Source: Nitrosospira sp. Nsp2
Lineage (GTDB): Bacteria > Pseudomonadota > Gammaproteobacteria > Burkholderiales > Nitrosomonadaceae
NCBI RefSeq assembly: GCF_003050965.1
Contig: NZ_QAOU01000008.1
Span: 1 to 64,000, forward strand
DNA: 64,000 nt
Reading direction: 5' to 3'
The notes beneath the pieces are model-generated. The model was not told the DNA's origin. It made no database searches and saw only the letters and a program-made list of their open reading frames with translations. Below, one piece after another: positions 20,170 to 31,568 of the stretch (position 1 is its first letter; every line of letters starts with the position of its first letter). Both the position numbers and the translations under genes were made by a program.

Positions 20170-21447
20170 TTAACAGCTCTTGGCCACCTTCGGTTTATCC
20201 GAATAAATCAGGATTGGTTTGACATCGCCGTTGACTGAGCCGTAATCAATTACCACTTTGGCTACATTTTCCAATGACGGCAAATCGAACATCGTATCAA
20301 GCAAGGTACTCTCCAGAATCGAGCGTAAGCCGCGAGCGCCCGTTTTTCGGGCCAGCGCTCTCCTGGCAATCGCTTTGAGGGCCTGCTCCCGAAACTCGAG
20401 ATCGACGCCGCCTTCCATATGGAACATTTTCTGATATTGTTTGATAAGCGCGTTCTTTGGTTCGGTCAGAATTTGAATCAATGCTGACTCATCCAGCTCT
20501 TCAAGGGTGGCGACCACCGGCAACCGCCCCACAAATTCCGGGATCAGGCCATACTTGACTAAATCTTCCGGCTCAACACCCCGCAGAAGCGCACCGACGT
20601 CCTTGCGGTTCTCCTGGCTTTGCACATTCGCGCCAAAACCAATCCCGCCCTTTTCCGAACGGGCGCGTATCACCTTGTCCAGGCCATCAAAAGCACCGCC
20701 GCAAATAAAGAGAATGTTGGTCGTATCGACCTGCACGAACTCCTGATTGGGATGCTTTCTCCCTCCCTGAGGCGGTACCGACGCGATTGTGCCCTCGATC
20801 AACTTGAGCAGAGCCTGCTGAACCCCCTCTCCCGAAACGTCGCGGGTGATGGAAGGATTGTCCGATTTACGCGAAATTTTATCAATTTCGTCTATATAGA
20901 CAATTCCTTGCTGAGCCTTTTCGGCGTCATAATTACATTTTTGAAGCAGCTTCTGAATAATATTTTCAACGTCTTCGCCGACATAGCCCGCTTCCGTAAG
21001 GGTGGTCGCGTCAGCCATGACAAAAGGCACATCAAGCAGTCGGGCCAATGTCTGCGCAAGCAGTGTCTTGCCAGAACCCGTGGGCCCAATCAGCAAAATG
21101 TTGCTCTTCGATAGCTCGATGTCGTCTGAATCGCCCGACTTTGAGAGATTTCTCAGGCGCTTGTAGTGATTGTATACCGCCACAGACAGTATTTTTTTCG
21201 CCTGCTCCTGGCCAATTACGTACTGGTCGAGAATCTGGCGAATCTCGTGCGGAACCGGCAGGTCCGACTTGGTAAGTTTGGCGGCCTCGGCTCCCTGTAT
21301 TTCCTCACGGATAATATCGTTGCAAAGCTCAATACACTCGTCGCAAATAAATACCGATGGACCGGCAATAAGCTTCTTCACTTCGTGCTGGCTTTTGCCA
21401 CAGAACGAACAATAAAGCAGTTTTTCCCCGCCAGTTTTCTCCGACAT
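20170..21447 (-). CDS. clpX: ATP-dependent Clp protease ATP-binding subunit ClpX
   Basis: AAA+ unfoldase that feeds substrates to ClpP. The 425-residue protein starts with a zinc-binding domain ([11 protein letters not shown] and CDECIELC, residues about 13-42). The AAA+ core has Walker [16 protein letters not shown] and Walker [10 protein letters not shown]. The GYVGEDVE pore loop is present, and an [12 protein letters not shown] region contains the IGF-type ClpP-binding loop. It lies 255 bases downstream of clpP, in the tig-clpP-clpX order common to proteobacteria; that gap may contain its own promoter. Confidence 0.97.
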   Translation of the reverse strand: MSEKTGGEKLLYCSFCGKSQHEVKKLIAGPSVFICDECIELCNDIIREEIQGAEAAKLTKSDLPVPHEIRQILDQYVIGQEQAKKILSVAVYNHYKRLRNLSKSGDSDDIELSKSNILLIGPTGSGKTLLAQTLARLLDVPFVMADATTLTEAGYVGEDVENIIQKLLQKCNYDAEKAQQGIVYIDEIDKISRKSDNPSITRDVSGEGVQQALLKLIEGTIASVPPQGGRKHPNQEFVQVDTTNILFICGGAFDGLDKVIRARSEKGGIGFGANVQSQENRKDVGALLRGVEPEDLVKYGLIPEFVGRLPVVATLEELDESALIQILTEPKNALIKQYQKMFHMEGGVDLEFREQALKAIARRALARKTGARGLRSILESTLLDTMFDLPSLENVAKVVIDYGSVNGDVKPILIYSDKPKVAKSC

Positions 21448-21702
21448 AGTCTTTATCCCGCATTATCCGAGCGAGCGCGCTCGTAGCTAAGGAACCTCTG
21501 AACCGGTGCTCTGTCGAGCGCCTGCCTGGCATCAGTTTCCTGCTCATTATATGCAGCGTGAAAGCGGCAATATGCGGCTCCACTTTCGCGGCGACGCCAG
21601 ACGTTACGACGCGGCACGCATCTTTCTTTGTCGCAATCTAACAACATGACATCCCGTCTAACCGCTCCGGAGGTTCCTTCATAAATCCCCCCATATTAGA
21701 TT

Positions 21703-22347
21703 TTAACCCGGACCCTCACTTCTGGAGGTTAGCACAGCATCGACCAGGCCGTATGTCACCGATTGCTCAGCACTGAGAAAATTATCCCGATCAGTATCTC
21801 TCTCAATGGTTTCTATGCTTTGGCCACTGTGTTTCGCCAGTAACTCATTCAAGCGTCGCTTTAGAAACAGGATCTCTTTAGCATGTATTTCGATATCCGA
21901 GGCCTGCCCCTGGAAGCCACCCAATGGCTGATGGATCATCACTCGCGAGTTAGTAAGGCAATAGCGTTTACCCTTTGTGCCCGCAGTAAGCAGCAGCGAC
22001 CCCATACTTGCGGCCTGCCCGATACAGAGCGTGCTGACATCCGGTTTTATATACTGCATGGTATCGTAAATCGCCATGCCAGCCGAAACCAGACCACCCG
22101 GAGAATTAATGTAAAAGTGGATATCCTTGTCCGCGTTTTCCGATTCCAGAAACAAGAGTTGAGCCACAATCAGGTTGGCAGATGCCTCTGTGACCGGGCC
22201 GACAAGAAATATGACCCTCTCTTTCAACAGACGGGAATAAATGTCATATGCGCGCTCCCCCCTCCCGCTGGTTTCGATCACCATAGGGATCAGGCCGAGG
22301 CCAGATGTATCGAGAGATTGCTGCGTCCAATGAAGCTGTTGCATCAT
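21703..22347 (-). CDS. clpP: ATP-dependent Clp protease proteolytic subunit ClpP
   Basis: Serine peptidase that forms the tetradecameric chamber used by ClpX or ClpA. It has 214 residues. The catalytic Ser lies in [12 protein letters not shown] (about residue 112) and the His in [14 protein letters not shown] (about residue 137). The Asp is in [11 protein letters not shown] near the C-terminus. Two ATGs in a row (22347 and 22344) are possible starts. One base separates it from the tig stop, so the two are probably translationally coupled. Confidence 0.97.
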   Translation of the reverse strand: MMQQLHWTQQSLDTSGLGLIPMVIETSGRGERAYDIYSRLLKERVIFLVGPVTEASANLIVAQLLFLESENADKDIHFYINSPGGLVSAGMAIYDTMQYIKPDVSTLCIGQAASMGSLLLTAGTKGKRYCLTNSRVMIHQPLGGFQGQASDIEIHAKEILFLKRRLNELLAKHSGQSIETIERDTDRDNFLSAEQSVTYGLVDAVLTSRSEGPG

Positions 22348-22348
22348 G

Positions 22349-23653
22349 TCATGATCTTCCCATTAACTCGTCCAAAGACATTTCCTTATCCGCCACCTTA
22401 ACATTTTCCAACACCCACTTCACGACGTTGTCTTCCAGCGCCGCCGACTCGATCTCGCTGAGTCGTTCCGGGGCTGAATAATGCCATTTGGTAACCTCGG
22501 CGGGATTTTCGTAACTTTGCGCGAGATCTTCCACCACCGCGCGCACCTGCTCGGGTCTCGGATGCAAGTTATGGGCCTTCACCAGTTCCCCCAAGATCAA
22601 CCCAAGACCGACTCGACGCTGCGCGCGCTCCTTGAGCAATTCCTGCGGCAATGGCATATTCTTGGCAGCAAGGCCGCGGGACGCCAACTCGTTATGCGCA
22701 TCCTGTGTTAAACGCTCCAGCTCAAGCTCCACCAATGCTTTCGGAGACTCGATACTGGTACTATCGAGGAGCGCCTGCATCACCTGCTCCTTGAGTTTTG
22801 CATTTACCCGCTTGGATGCCTCTCGCTTGAGATTAGCCTCAATCTCGCGGCGCATTGTTTCGATATCGCCGTTCGCGACACCTAGCGATGTTGCAAATTC
22901 AGCGTTAACTTCCGGCAGCCTCGGTGACTCAACTCCGTTGAGTCTGACTTCAAACGTCGCGGTTTTGCCCGCAACCTCCTTACCATGATAATCCGCCGGA
23001 AATGTAACTTCAAATGTTTTGCTTTCGCCTGCCCTCATCCCGATAAGGGGAGCTTCAAAGTCCTTGAGCAGTCGGCCCTCTCCGAGTACCAGTGTAAAAT
23101 TCTCAGCTTTATTGCCTGCAAATTCTATCCCGTCGATAACGCCACTATAATCGATACCAATTCGATCCCCCGCCTGCGCAGGATCATCGCCAGCTTCGAA
23201 CTGAACACGTTGCCTGCGAAGTACCTCTATCGTTTTATCGACATCAGCAAGTGTGACGTTCACCACGGGCCTTGCCACCTCGATGTCGCTTAAGTCACCC
23301 AGCACCACATCCGGATAGACCTCGAATGTCGCACTAAATTCAATGGGGGAAATATCCCCATCCGCAGCTTTCGGTTCGAAATGAGGATAGCCTGCAACCC
23401 GAAGGTTATTTTCGCGCACGGCCTCATTGAAATTCTTCTTCAGTGCATCCCCTATTACTTCCTGGCGAACCTGCGGGCCGTATTGCTGCAAGACTACCTT
23501 GTAGGGCACCTTGCCGGGCCGAAACCCGTGCAGTTTAGCCGTGCGAGCCAGTCGCTTCAGGCGGTTTTCCACCTCCGTCTGGATTTTCTCCTGAGGAATT
23601 GAAACGTTGATGCGGCGTTCCAGCGCGCCCAATTGTTCGACATTCGTTTGCAT
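22349..23653 (-). CDS. tig: Trigger factor
   Basis: Ribosome-bound chaperone and peptidyl-prolyl isomerase that meets nascent chains first. I place the start at 23653 (434 residues): [20 protein letters not shown] is the usual N-terminus, whereas 23 further in-frame upstream residues are not family-like. The ribosome-binding signature [19 protein letters not shown] lies in the N-terminal domain. A central FKBP-like domain ([20 protein letters not shown]) and a helical C-terminal domain complete it. First gene of tig-clpP-clpX, preceded by tRNA-Leu. Confidence 0.96.
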   Translation of the reverse strand: MQTNVEQLGALERRINVSIPQEKIQTEVENRLKRLARTAKLHGFRPGKVPYKVVLQQYGPQVRQEVIGDALKKNFNEAVRENNLRVAGYPHFEPKAADGDISPIEFSATFEVYPDVVLGDLSDIEVARPVVNVTLADVDKTIEVLRRQRVQFEAGDDPAQAGDRIGIDYSGVIDGIEFAGNKAENFTLVLGEGRLLKDFEAPLIGMRAGESKTFEVTFPADYHGKEVAGKTATFEVRLNGVESPRLPEVNAEFATSLGVANGDIETMRREIEANLKREASKRVNAKLKEQVMQALLDSTSIESPKALVELELERLTQDAHNELASRGLAAKNMPLPQELLKERAQRRVGLGLILGELVKAHNLHPRPEQVRAVVEDLAQSYENPAEVTKWHYSAPERLSEIESAALEDNVVKWVLENVKVADKEMSLDELMGRS

Positions 23654-23754
23654 TACATTTCCTGATGGTTGGGGGTAACGATCGCGCGGCATCTGCGGTC
23701 GGAGAGGCACGACAGCCCGCATGAAGGCTTATCCGACACCGCCTAGCGAATCCC

Positions 23755-23839
<85 letters not shown>

Positions 23840-23899
23840 AGGGTTTTTTCCGCTGTTGTATGTAAATTATACCTTTTTCTCTCCGCCGCAGCAGCCATA

Positions 23900-24658
23900 C
23901 TATACACGGCCCTGGCAAATTACTGTTTCGCCGCGGACCGTTATACTATCCGGCCCCATCAGATATAAATAATACGGCATGAGATCCTGTGGCTGAAGCA
24001 GGCTATGCTTGATCTCTGCGGGGTGTGTCCGGGTGCGCTGCGGAGTGTGCGTGGGTCCTGGAATGATGACGTTTATATGCAAATTCGGAAGTATTTCCCA
24101 TTCCTGCGCCTGAATCCTTGCCAAAGCCTCGAGGCCCGCCTTGGCCACCGCGAAACCGCCCCAGTACGCTGCGGGCGCATGACCATGCGAGTCCGATGTC
24201 ATTATCACGTGAGCATCCGGAGATGCCTTTAGCAGTCCAAGACAGGCTCGCGTCAGAGCGAACGGTGCAATCAGGTTGACACGCAGCAGGGCCTGCCATT
24301 GCTCCATTGTCTGGGAGTGCAGCGGCGTCAGGTTAAACAGTAATGCTGCATTGTGCAAAATTCCATCCAGCCTGCCAAGTTGCTGCTTGATGGCGTGGGC
24401 AATTGCCAAAAAATCCTTGTCCTCGGCTTTTTCCAGATCGAGTGGAAAGATTGCTGGCTGAGCGCCACCTGCCGCCTCAATCTCGTCATACACGCCCTCC
24501 AATTTCTGGACATTGCGGCCGTGTAGTATAACGGTAGCACCATGCATCGCGTAAGTGAGCGCCGCAGTACGGCCTATCCCCTGCCCGGCACCGGTGACCA
24601 TAACGACGCGATTCTTCAGCAGATCCTTCGAAGGACTGTAACTTTTCAGATCTTTCAT
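23900..24658 (-). CDS. YciK-like short-chain dehydrogenase with Tyr to Phe change in the active site
   Basis: SDR-fold protein most like the YciK group of unknown substrate. I start at 24658 (252 residues, the length of E. coli YciK); the frame is open 84 bases further upstream without family-like sequence. The cofactor loop VTGAGQGIGR spans residues 21-30, with an NAAL motif near 103 and a TSDSHG segment near 154. Where SDRs carry YxxxK, this protein reads WGGFAVAK: the catalytic Tyr position is Phe169 (codon TTC), Lys173 being kept. Classical oxidoreductase activity is therefore doubtful. It ends 60 bases upstream of tRNA-Leu. Confidence 0.88.
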   Translation of the reverse strand: MKDLKSYSPSKDLLKNRVVMVTGAGQGIGRTAALTYAMHGATVILHGRNVQKLEGVYDEIEAAGGAQPAIFPLDLEKAEDKDFLAIAHAIKQQLGRLDGILHNAALLFNLTPLHSQTMEQWQALLRVNLIAPFALTRACLGLLKASPDAHVIMTSDSHGHAPAAYWGGFAVAKAGLEALARIQAQEWEILPNLHINVIIPGPTHTPQRTRTHPAEIKHSLLQPQDLMPYYLYLMGPDSITVRGETVICQGRV

Positions 24659-24869
24659 AAACGGATGACACGATGGGAAACCATGATGTACGTTTAGCAA
24701 AATGATGCAAAGGCGAGATATGCTGTTCCACTCAACGTTCACCGACGGAATGCTGAATCCTTTTAAATAGCCTAATATCGGCTCACACTAAGAAGAACAA
24801 TACTGCGGAACCTGTGCGTTGCAGCAGTTCCAACGTTTAGAAGCAGGCGGGCGCGAGACAGCAGGACGC

Positions 24870-25715
24870 CTATCCCCTCATCCATGTGATCCACGCGATC
24901 CACAATTTGCGTACCGGTGTCAGGCTGACCCGTTGATGAAGGACATGGCAACCGTCTTGCTTGATTTCCGTCAATAACGATCGGTAGATCGCCGCCATGA
25001 CGATGCCTGGCCTCTGCTTTTTTCGATCCTCATCAGGCAATGCTGCAAACGCCCGGGTGTAGTAACTTTCAGCCCGCTCGATCTGAAACTCCATCAATCT
25101 CTTGAATTCTTCGGTTTCGCGACTATTGAGGATGTCGCCCTCGGTTACCCCGAACCGCGCAAGCTCATCTTGCGGTAGATAAATACGGTCGCGACGGGCG
25201 TCTTCGCCTACGTCACGTATGATGTTGGTAAGCTGAAACGCGAGCCCGAGATCCTCGGCGTACTTTAATGTATCCGGATTTCGATAACCGAATATCTCTG
25301 CCGAACATAATCCCACCACGCTTGCCACATGATAGCAGTAGTGCCGCAAGGTATCGAAGTCGGCGTAACGATTATAGTTGAGGTCCATTTCCATGCCATC
25401 GATTATCTGATTCAGTCGCTCGGCAGTGAGATTGAACGTATGCGACACATTAGCCAGCGCTTTCGCCACGGGATGGCTGGGCTTGGTTGGACTTTCGGCA
25501 CTAAACATGGAATTGACTTCCTGCCGCCACCACGCAAGCTTGGCGCGCGCCACCGCCTCATCGCTGCATTCGTCCACAACGTCATCCACTTCGCGGCAAA
25601 AGGCATATAACGCAGTGATCGCACGCCGCTTTTCGGCTGGTAAGTAGAGAAAACTGTAGTAGAAACTGGAGCCGCTCTGGACAGCTTTTTCCTGACAATA
25701 CTGTTCTGGTGTCAT
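24870..25715 (-). CDS. hpnD: Presqualene diphosphate synthase HpnD
   Basis: Squalene/phytoene synthase family; in the hopanoid pathway HpnD condenses two farnesyl diphosphates to presqualene diphosphate, which HpnC and HpnE turn into squalene. The 281-residue protein begins MTPEQYCQEKAVQSGSSFYY, typical of HpnD. It has both aspartate-rich motifs, CREVDDVVDE near residue 40 and DVGEDARRDRIYLP near residue 166. Neither hpnC, hpnE nor shc is in this window, so the gene stands apart from its pathway partners. The assignment to HpnD rather than another family member rests on overall resemblance. Confidence 0.85.
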   Translation of the reverse strand: MTPEQYCQEKAVQSGSSFYYSFLYLPAEKRRAITALYAFCREVDDVVDECSDEAVARAKLAWWRQEVNSMFSAESPTKPSHPVAKALANVSHTFNLTAERLNQIIDGMEMDLNYNRYADFDTLRHYCYHVASVVGLCSAEIFGYRNPDTLKYAEDLGLAFQLTNIIRDVGEDARRDRIYLPQDELARFGVTEGDILNSRETEEFKRLMEFQIERAESYYTRAFAALPDEDRKKQRPGIVMAAIYRSLLTEIKQDGCHVLHQRVSLTPVRKLWIAWITWMRG

Positions 25716-26047
25716 GATAAGAAGTTAAATCGAGGTGCGCCCTATCGGCAGGCAGTGGAAAGTAGAGATTATCTCATCCAATTGCCTCCATTTCTCATAG
25801 TATCGCCCAACGCCCGCAACTGGATCGAAAATCAGCAAAGGGAGGGGCAATACCAGCGAAACAACAATAATGGCAATCTCAGCGCCGTTCGGAGCGCGCC
25901 GAAGCATGAAACTCAAAGTGATTCGGCGCTGCGGCAGGCCCAATGCGCTGACCGCAAAATTCGTATAATCAATCTTGCGGCAGCTTTGGCACAACAAAAA
26001 ACCCCACCGGAGCGGGGTTTTTGTTGTACTGCCGTTGTGCGACCAAC
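25716..26047. other. Intergenic region between hpnD and groEL
   Basis: It contains the groEL terminator at its right end. A leftward frame (25725-25997) could encode up to 90 residues with one hydrophobic stretch (IAIIVVSLVLPLPLLIF), but it would start with TTG inside the terminator, or with an ATG at 25907 that has no Shine-Dalgarno sequence. I do not accept it as a gene. The hpnD promoter presumably lies here. Confidence 0.5.
25991..26027 (-). terminator. Rho-independent terminator of groESL
   Basis: An inverted repeat of about 14 bases per arm, with ACAACAAAAACCCC-type and GGGGTTTTTTGTTGT-type arms around a short GC-rich loop, lies 20 bases past the groEL stop. The GC core (CCCC/GGGG) is flanked by A and T tracts, so it could work in both directions. 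Confidence 0.9.
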
Positions 26048-27709
<1,662 letters not shown>

Positions 27710-27759
27710 TTAATTCTCCTAAATGTTCGGAAATCTTGTGTAAGGCCGTCGCTGGTAAA

Positions 27760-28050
27760 TTAACCTTCGATAACGCCCATAATGTCTTCCTCGCGCATTA
27801 CCAGAAGCTCCTCCCCCTCTACCTTCACTGTTTGTCCGGAATACTTGCCGAACAGCACCTTGTCGCCGACTTTCACTTCCAGCACGCGCACGTTGCCATC
27901 GTCGCCGACCTTGCCTTTACCTACGGCTATAATTTCCCCTTGATCGGGCTTCTCTGCAGCACTGTCAGGGATGACAATACCGGACGCGGTCTTGCGCTCT
28001 TCTTCCAGCCGCTTGACAATAACGCGGTCGTGTAAGGGACGAATCCTCAT
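27760..28050 (-). CDS. groES: Co-chaperonin GroES (Hsp10)
   Basis: Heptameric lid of the GroEL chamber. The 96 residues are full length: [20 protein letters not shown] at the N-terminus, the mobile loop [20 protein letters not shown], and the roof/C-terminal segment [20 protein letters not shown]. It is the first gene of groESL, preceded by a Shine-Dalgarno GGAGAGTG and, about 75 bases upstream of the start, by a CIRCE operator. Confidence 0.98.
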   Translation of the reverse strand: MRIRPLHDRVIVKRLEEERKTASGIVIPDSAAEKPDQGEIIAVGKGKVGDDGNVRVLEVKVGDKVLFGKYSGQTVKVEGEELLVMREEDIMGVIEG

Positions 28051-28125
28051 GTTTTCACTCTCCTGTCTGAAATTAAAACGATGAAATCTCGGAACAACTG
28101 TTCGCAGCTGAATTCATACGAATTA

Positions 28126-28152
28126 TTAGCACTCACCGCGAACGAGTGCTAA
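28126..28152 (-). promoter_or_regulatory. CIRCE operator (HrcA binding site) of groESL
   Basis: A perfect 9-9-9 inverted repeat: TTAGCACTC, nine bases, GAGTGCTAA. This is the exact CIRCE consensus bound by the heat-shock repressor HrcA. It begins at the -10 box of the groE promoter, so bound HrcA would block initiation. The hrcA gene is not in this window. Confidence 0.97.
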
Positions 28153-28180
28153 TAATAGTTGGTGTGGGACGGGATTTCAA
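28152..28180 (-). promoter_or_regulatory. Sigma-70-type promoter of groESL
   Basis: On the minus strand TTGAAA (28175-28180) and TATTAT (28152-28157) are separated by exactly 17 bases, a near-consensus vegetative promoter. The CIRCE repeat starts at the last base of the -10 box, fitting HrcA repression of a sigma-70 promoter rather than sigma-32 control. Confidence 0.8.
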
Positions 28181-28552
28181 GTAGAAGGCAATAAAACATA
28201 TTTGAGCGCTGCCTTGAGGGCTCTGCGACAGCTCATCATTTCGTGAAGGTCTCCGCCCTTCCCTTTGCCGCCTCACGAGGAAGCCAGGAGATAAGGTCGA
28301 CGAGGCAGCAGGCAGGGGTACGGTACAGTGAGCCAGGTATCCAGACACCGCGCTTGGTCATGTAAAGTCGACTTCGCGCTTAGCGTAGTACAGGAAAATT
28401 CTCCGCGAGGATGATACACTTCCAACGACCCCTTTTTCAGCGGGCGCCGTTGCAGTCGCAACCGCACCTGATATCCGCAAAATTGCGCTTTATCTCACTT
28501 CCCGCTCATACACGCGTCGTCCTTTTAATGCGCAATCGCCAGAATACCGACA

Positions 28553-29869
28553 ATGAGTAGTAAACACTTGCCGGAGCAGAGCTTAAGCTCGGTCTGGCAC
28601 CCCTGCACCCAGATGAAGCAGCATGAGACGCTGCCGCTGGTCGCCATCGCGCGAGGCAAAGGCGTGTGGCTTTATGACTATGAAGGGAAACGCTACCTCG
28701 ATGCAATCGGTTCCTGGTGGGTGAATCTGTTCGGTCACACCAATGCACGCATCAACGCCGCCCTCCGCGATCAGCTTGACAGGCTGGAACATGTGATGCT
28801 TGCCGGCTTCACGCATGAGCCGGTGGTGCAGCTATCGGCGCGCCTGAGTAAACTGGTTTCGGGTAACCTGGGGCACTGCTTCTATAGCAGCGACGGCGCG
28901 TCCGCAATTGAAACCGCGTTAAAGATGAGTTTTCATTATTGGCGCAACCGCGGGCTACCTGAAAAAAACCGTTTTGTCAGCCTGCAGAATGGCTACCACG
29001 GCGAAACGCTGGGCGCGCTGTCAGTCACCGATGTGGCATTATTTACGGATGCCTATGGGCCGCTGCTGCGCCACAATGCGCGCGTGCCCACTCCAGACTG
29101 GCGTCATGCGGCCGGAGGGGAATCCCCCCGTGAATATGCGATTCGCGCAGCCAGTGCGCTCGACGCTCACCTGGCCGAACATCATGCGGAAACCGCAGCG
29201 CTTATCGTCGAACCGCTGGTGCAGGGCGCAGCCGGAATGGCTATGTATCACCCCGAGTATCTCAAGCTCGCACGTAGGATATGCGACGAGTACCAGGTAC
29301 ATCTCATCGCCGACGAGATTGCAGTTGGTTTCGGCAGAACAGGAACGATGTTCGCCTGCGAGCAGGCGAACATCGTTCCAGATTTCTTGTGCCTGGGGAA
29401 GGGGCTGACCGCCGGTTATCTGCCGCTGTCCGTGGTGATGACCACAGACGGCGTTTATCGCGGGTTTTACCACGACAAGACCGCCCTCGGCTTTCTACAT
29501 TCGCATACTCATGCAGGTAACGCATTAGCATGTCGCGCCGCCCTCGCGACACTGGATATCTTCGAACAGGACAAAATCATCGATGCTAACCGCGTCACGG
29601 CAGATTATCTCAACAAGGCGGTACGTCCAATTACACTCCATCCAAAGGTGAAGAACTTTCGCAATTGCGGCATGATCTGGGCATTCGAAGTTGAGACCTC
29701 CGATCCCGCTTTTGCCGCAACTTTTTTTCAGGCAGCGCTTAAGCAGGAGTTATCGTTGCGCCCGCTGGGTAATACGGTCTACTTTATGCCGCCATACGTC
29801 ATCACTCAACAGGAATTGGATTTTCTGGTGAAGGGGACGCTGCGCGTGCTCGACCTATGCCAAAAATAG
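28553..29869 (+). CDS. bioA: Adenosylmethionine-8-amino-7-oxononanoate aminotransferase
   Basis: PLP-dependent class III aminotransferase that makes 7,8-diaminopelargonate in biotin synthesis, using S-adenosylmethionine as amino donor. The 438-residue protein contains the BioA N-terminal segment WHPCTQMKQHETLPL, the cofactor loop YSSDGASAIETALKM and LIADEIAVGFGRTG. The PLP lysine is in CLGKGLTAGYLPLS, and FLHSHTHAGNALACRAAL follows. No other biotin gene is nearby; dacB follows 114 bases later. The lone bioA suggests a scattered biotin pathway. Confidence 0.96.
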   Translation: MSSKHLPEQSLSSVWHPCTQMKQHETLPLVAIARGKGVWLYDYEGKRYLDAIGSWWVNLFGHTNARINAALRDQLDRLEHVMLAGFTHEPVVQLSARLSKLVSGNLGHCFYSSDGASAIETALKMSFHYWRNRGLPEKNRFVSLQNGYHGETLGALSVTDVALFTDAYGPLLRHNARVPTPDWRHAAGGESPREYAIRAASALDAHLAEHHAETAALIVEPLVQGAAGMAMYHPEYLKLARRICDEYQVHLIADEIAVGFGRTGTMFACEQANIVPDFLCLGKGLTAGYLPLSVVMTTDGVYRGFYHDKTALGFLHSHTHAGNALACRAALATLDIFEQDKIIDANRVTADYLNKAVRPITLHPKVKNFRNCGMIWAFEVETSDPAFAATFFQAALKQELSLRPLGNTVYFMPPYVITQQELDFLVKGTLRVLDLCQK

Positions 29870-29983
29870 ACCTCGTGAGCCGTACTCAATTTCGGTTCCC
29901 GGCTCATGTCATGTGGTAGAAACGCCGTACTTACAGTTTCCGGTGGACGGCGGAATGTTCCAGGGTGACACAGCAGAGACCTG

Positions 29984-31537
29984 ATGCTCGAATTTTTCAA
30001 CCGGAGTGCAACCCTTGCGTGGCAAGCATACGCCGCCATCGCATGGGGTTTTCGATGTGGCATTCTTGCTCTTCTATCGCTGCCGGCGCTTGCTCATAAC
30101 CTGCCTGCGCCGGTCAGCCTTGCGCTCAAACAGGCCGGGATTCCCACATCTGCGACTGCGGTTTACGTACATGAGATCGGCACGGCCCAACCGCGGCTAG
30201 CAGTGAACGCCGGGACCGGTATGAACCCGGCGTCGGTGATGAAGCTCGTCACGACTTTTGCCGGGCTGGAACTGTTGGGACCGGCCTATACCTGGAAAAC
30301 CGAGCTATATGTAAATGGCGTACTGAATGGCGATACCCTTCAGGGCGACCTTATCATCAAGGGTTATGGCGATCCCAAGCTGAATCTGGAAAACTTTTGG
30401 CTGCTCACCCGGCGACTGCGTCAAACTGGGCTACGCGAGATCACCGGAGATCTGGTGCTGGATGGCAGCCATTTCGAGCTGCCGAGTGCTGACCCGGCGG
30501 CTTTCGACGGCAAACCACACCGCTCCTATAATGTACTCCCTGAGGCGCTACTCGTGAATTACCGGACGCTTGCGCTGCGCCTGATTCCGCAACCGGCGAG
30601 CAAAACCGTCAGGATTGTCGCCGATCCTTTCCTTGGGTCACTTGACCTCAAAAACGGCCTGACCCTGGTAAGCGGCCCATGTAACGTATGGCGCGATGCA
30701 CTCGATACTGATATTCGTACCGCCGCTAGCGGCAATGTCCGGGGCTTGATTGCCCTCAGCGGCATTTATTCCAGCGATTGCGGTGAAAAAACCCTTTATC
30801 TAAGCGTGCACGATACTACCGATTATATCTTCAGCCTGTTCAAGCAATTATGGGAAGAGCAAGGCGGCACATTTCGCGGCAGGGTACGCACGGGCACTGT
30901 TCCCGAAGGAATAACGCCACTGGAAACCCATCAATCTCCCCCGCTTGCAGATATCGTGCGGGATATCAATAAATTCAGTAATAACACAGCAGCACGGCAA
31001 CTATACCTTGCGCTGGGGTTAACCAGTGGTCCTGCTTCGGGAGTGGGCGCGGGGGGGACCGATATGATACTGAACAGCGCAACAAATGGCGCAGCCAGCA
31101 GCCCTGACAAGCCACGCGCAACGCTCGAAAAATCGGCCATGGCGATGCAGCGGTGGCTGACGTCCCGTCGGCTCAGCTTTCCCGAACTGGTGATCGAAAA
31201 CGGCTCAGGGTTATCACGCAATGAACGTATCAGCGCCGGGCACCTCGGCGCACTTTTACTCTCGGCCTTCCAGAGTCCCGTCATGCCGGAGTTCATTTCG
31301 TCTTTGCCGATCGCGGCGGTGGACGGCACCATGAAGAAACGGCTTAACGGCAGCGGTGCCGCTGGTCAGGCGCATATAAAGACCGGTCTGCTGGAGGGAG
31401 TAAGAACCATGAGTGGATATGTTCTCGATAAAGCCGGCAAACGCGTGGTCGTGGTTTTTTTTGTGAACCACCCTCGGTCGGGAAATGCGCAGCCCGCAAT
31501 GGATGCGTTGCTGCATTGGGTGCACGAGGGGCGTTAA
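29984..31537 (+). CDS. dacB: D-alanyl-D-alanine carboxypeptidase/endopeptidase (PBP4 family)
   Basis: Periplasmic low-molecular-mass class C penicillin-binding protein that trims and cleaves peptidoglycan cross-links. The 517-residue protein has an N-terminal signal sequence with hydrophobic core GILALLSLPALAHN. The SxxK motif is in NPASVMKLVTTFAG (about residue 84), SxN in SNNTAARQLYLALG, and KTG in HIKTGLLEGVRTMSGY. Between SxxK and SxN lies the PBP4-specific inserted domain. It converges with trpE, 31 bases separating the stops. Confidence 0.95.
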   Translation: MLEFFNRSATLAWQAYAAIAWGFRCGILALLSLPALAHNLPAPVSLALKQAGIPTSATAVYVHEIGTAQPRLAVNAGTGMNPASVMKLVTTFAGLELLGPAYTWKTELYVNGVLNGDTLQGDLIIKGYGDPKLNLENFWLLTRRLRQTGLREITGDLVLDGSHFELPSADPAAFDGKPHRSYNVLPEALLVNYRTLALRLIPQPASKTVRIVADPFLGSLDLKNGLTLVSGPCNVWRDALDTDIRTAASGNVRGLIALSGIYSSDCGEKTLYLSVHDTTDYIFSLFKQLWEEQGGTFRGRVRTGTVPEGITPLETHQSPPLADIVRDINKFSNNTAARQLYLALGLTSGPASGVGAGGTDMILNSATNGAASSPDKPRATLEKSAMAMQRWLTSRRLSFPELVIENGSGLSRNERISAGHLGALLLSAFQSPVMPEFISSLPIAAVDGTMKKRLNGSGAAGQAHIKTGLLEGVRTMSGYVLDKAGKRVVVVFFVNHPRSGNAQPAMDALLHWVHEGR

Positions 31538-31568
31538 ATACCACAGAGTCACGTCCTGCCAGTCTGCA

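Larger units (their letters stand above)
28051..28552. other. Divergent control region between groES and bioA
   Basis: About 500 bases holding the groE promoter and CIRCE element at the left and presumably the bioA promoter at the right. Two leftward frames (28133-28348 and 28273-28467) have no ribosome binding site or recognisable sequence. I see no gene. Confidence 0.5.

Noticed and set aside
25725-25997. Leftward frame with a hydrophobic stretch between hpnD and groEL
   Set aside because: Its start would be a TTG inside the groESL terminator or an ATG without a Shine-Dalgarno sequence; no family resemblance.
28133-28467. Leftward frames in the groES-bioA gap
   Set aside because: They cover the CIRCE and promoter region, lack ribosome binding sites and look like chance frames.
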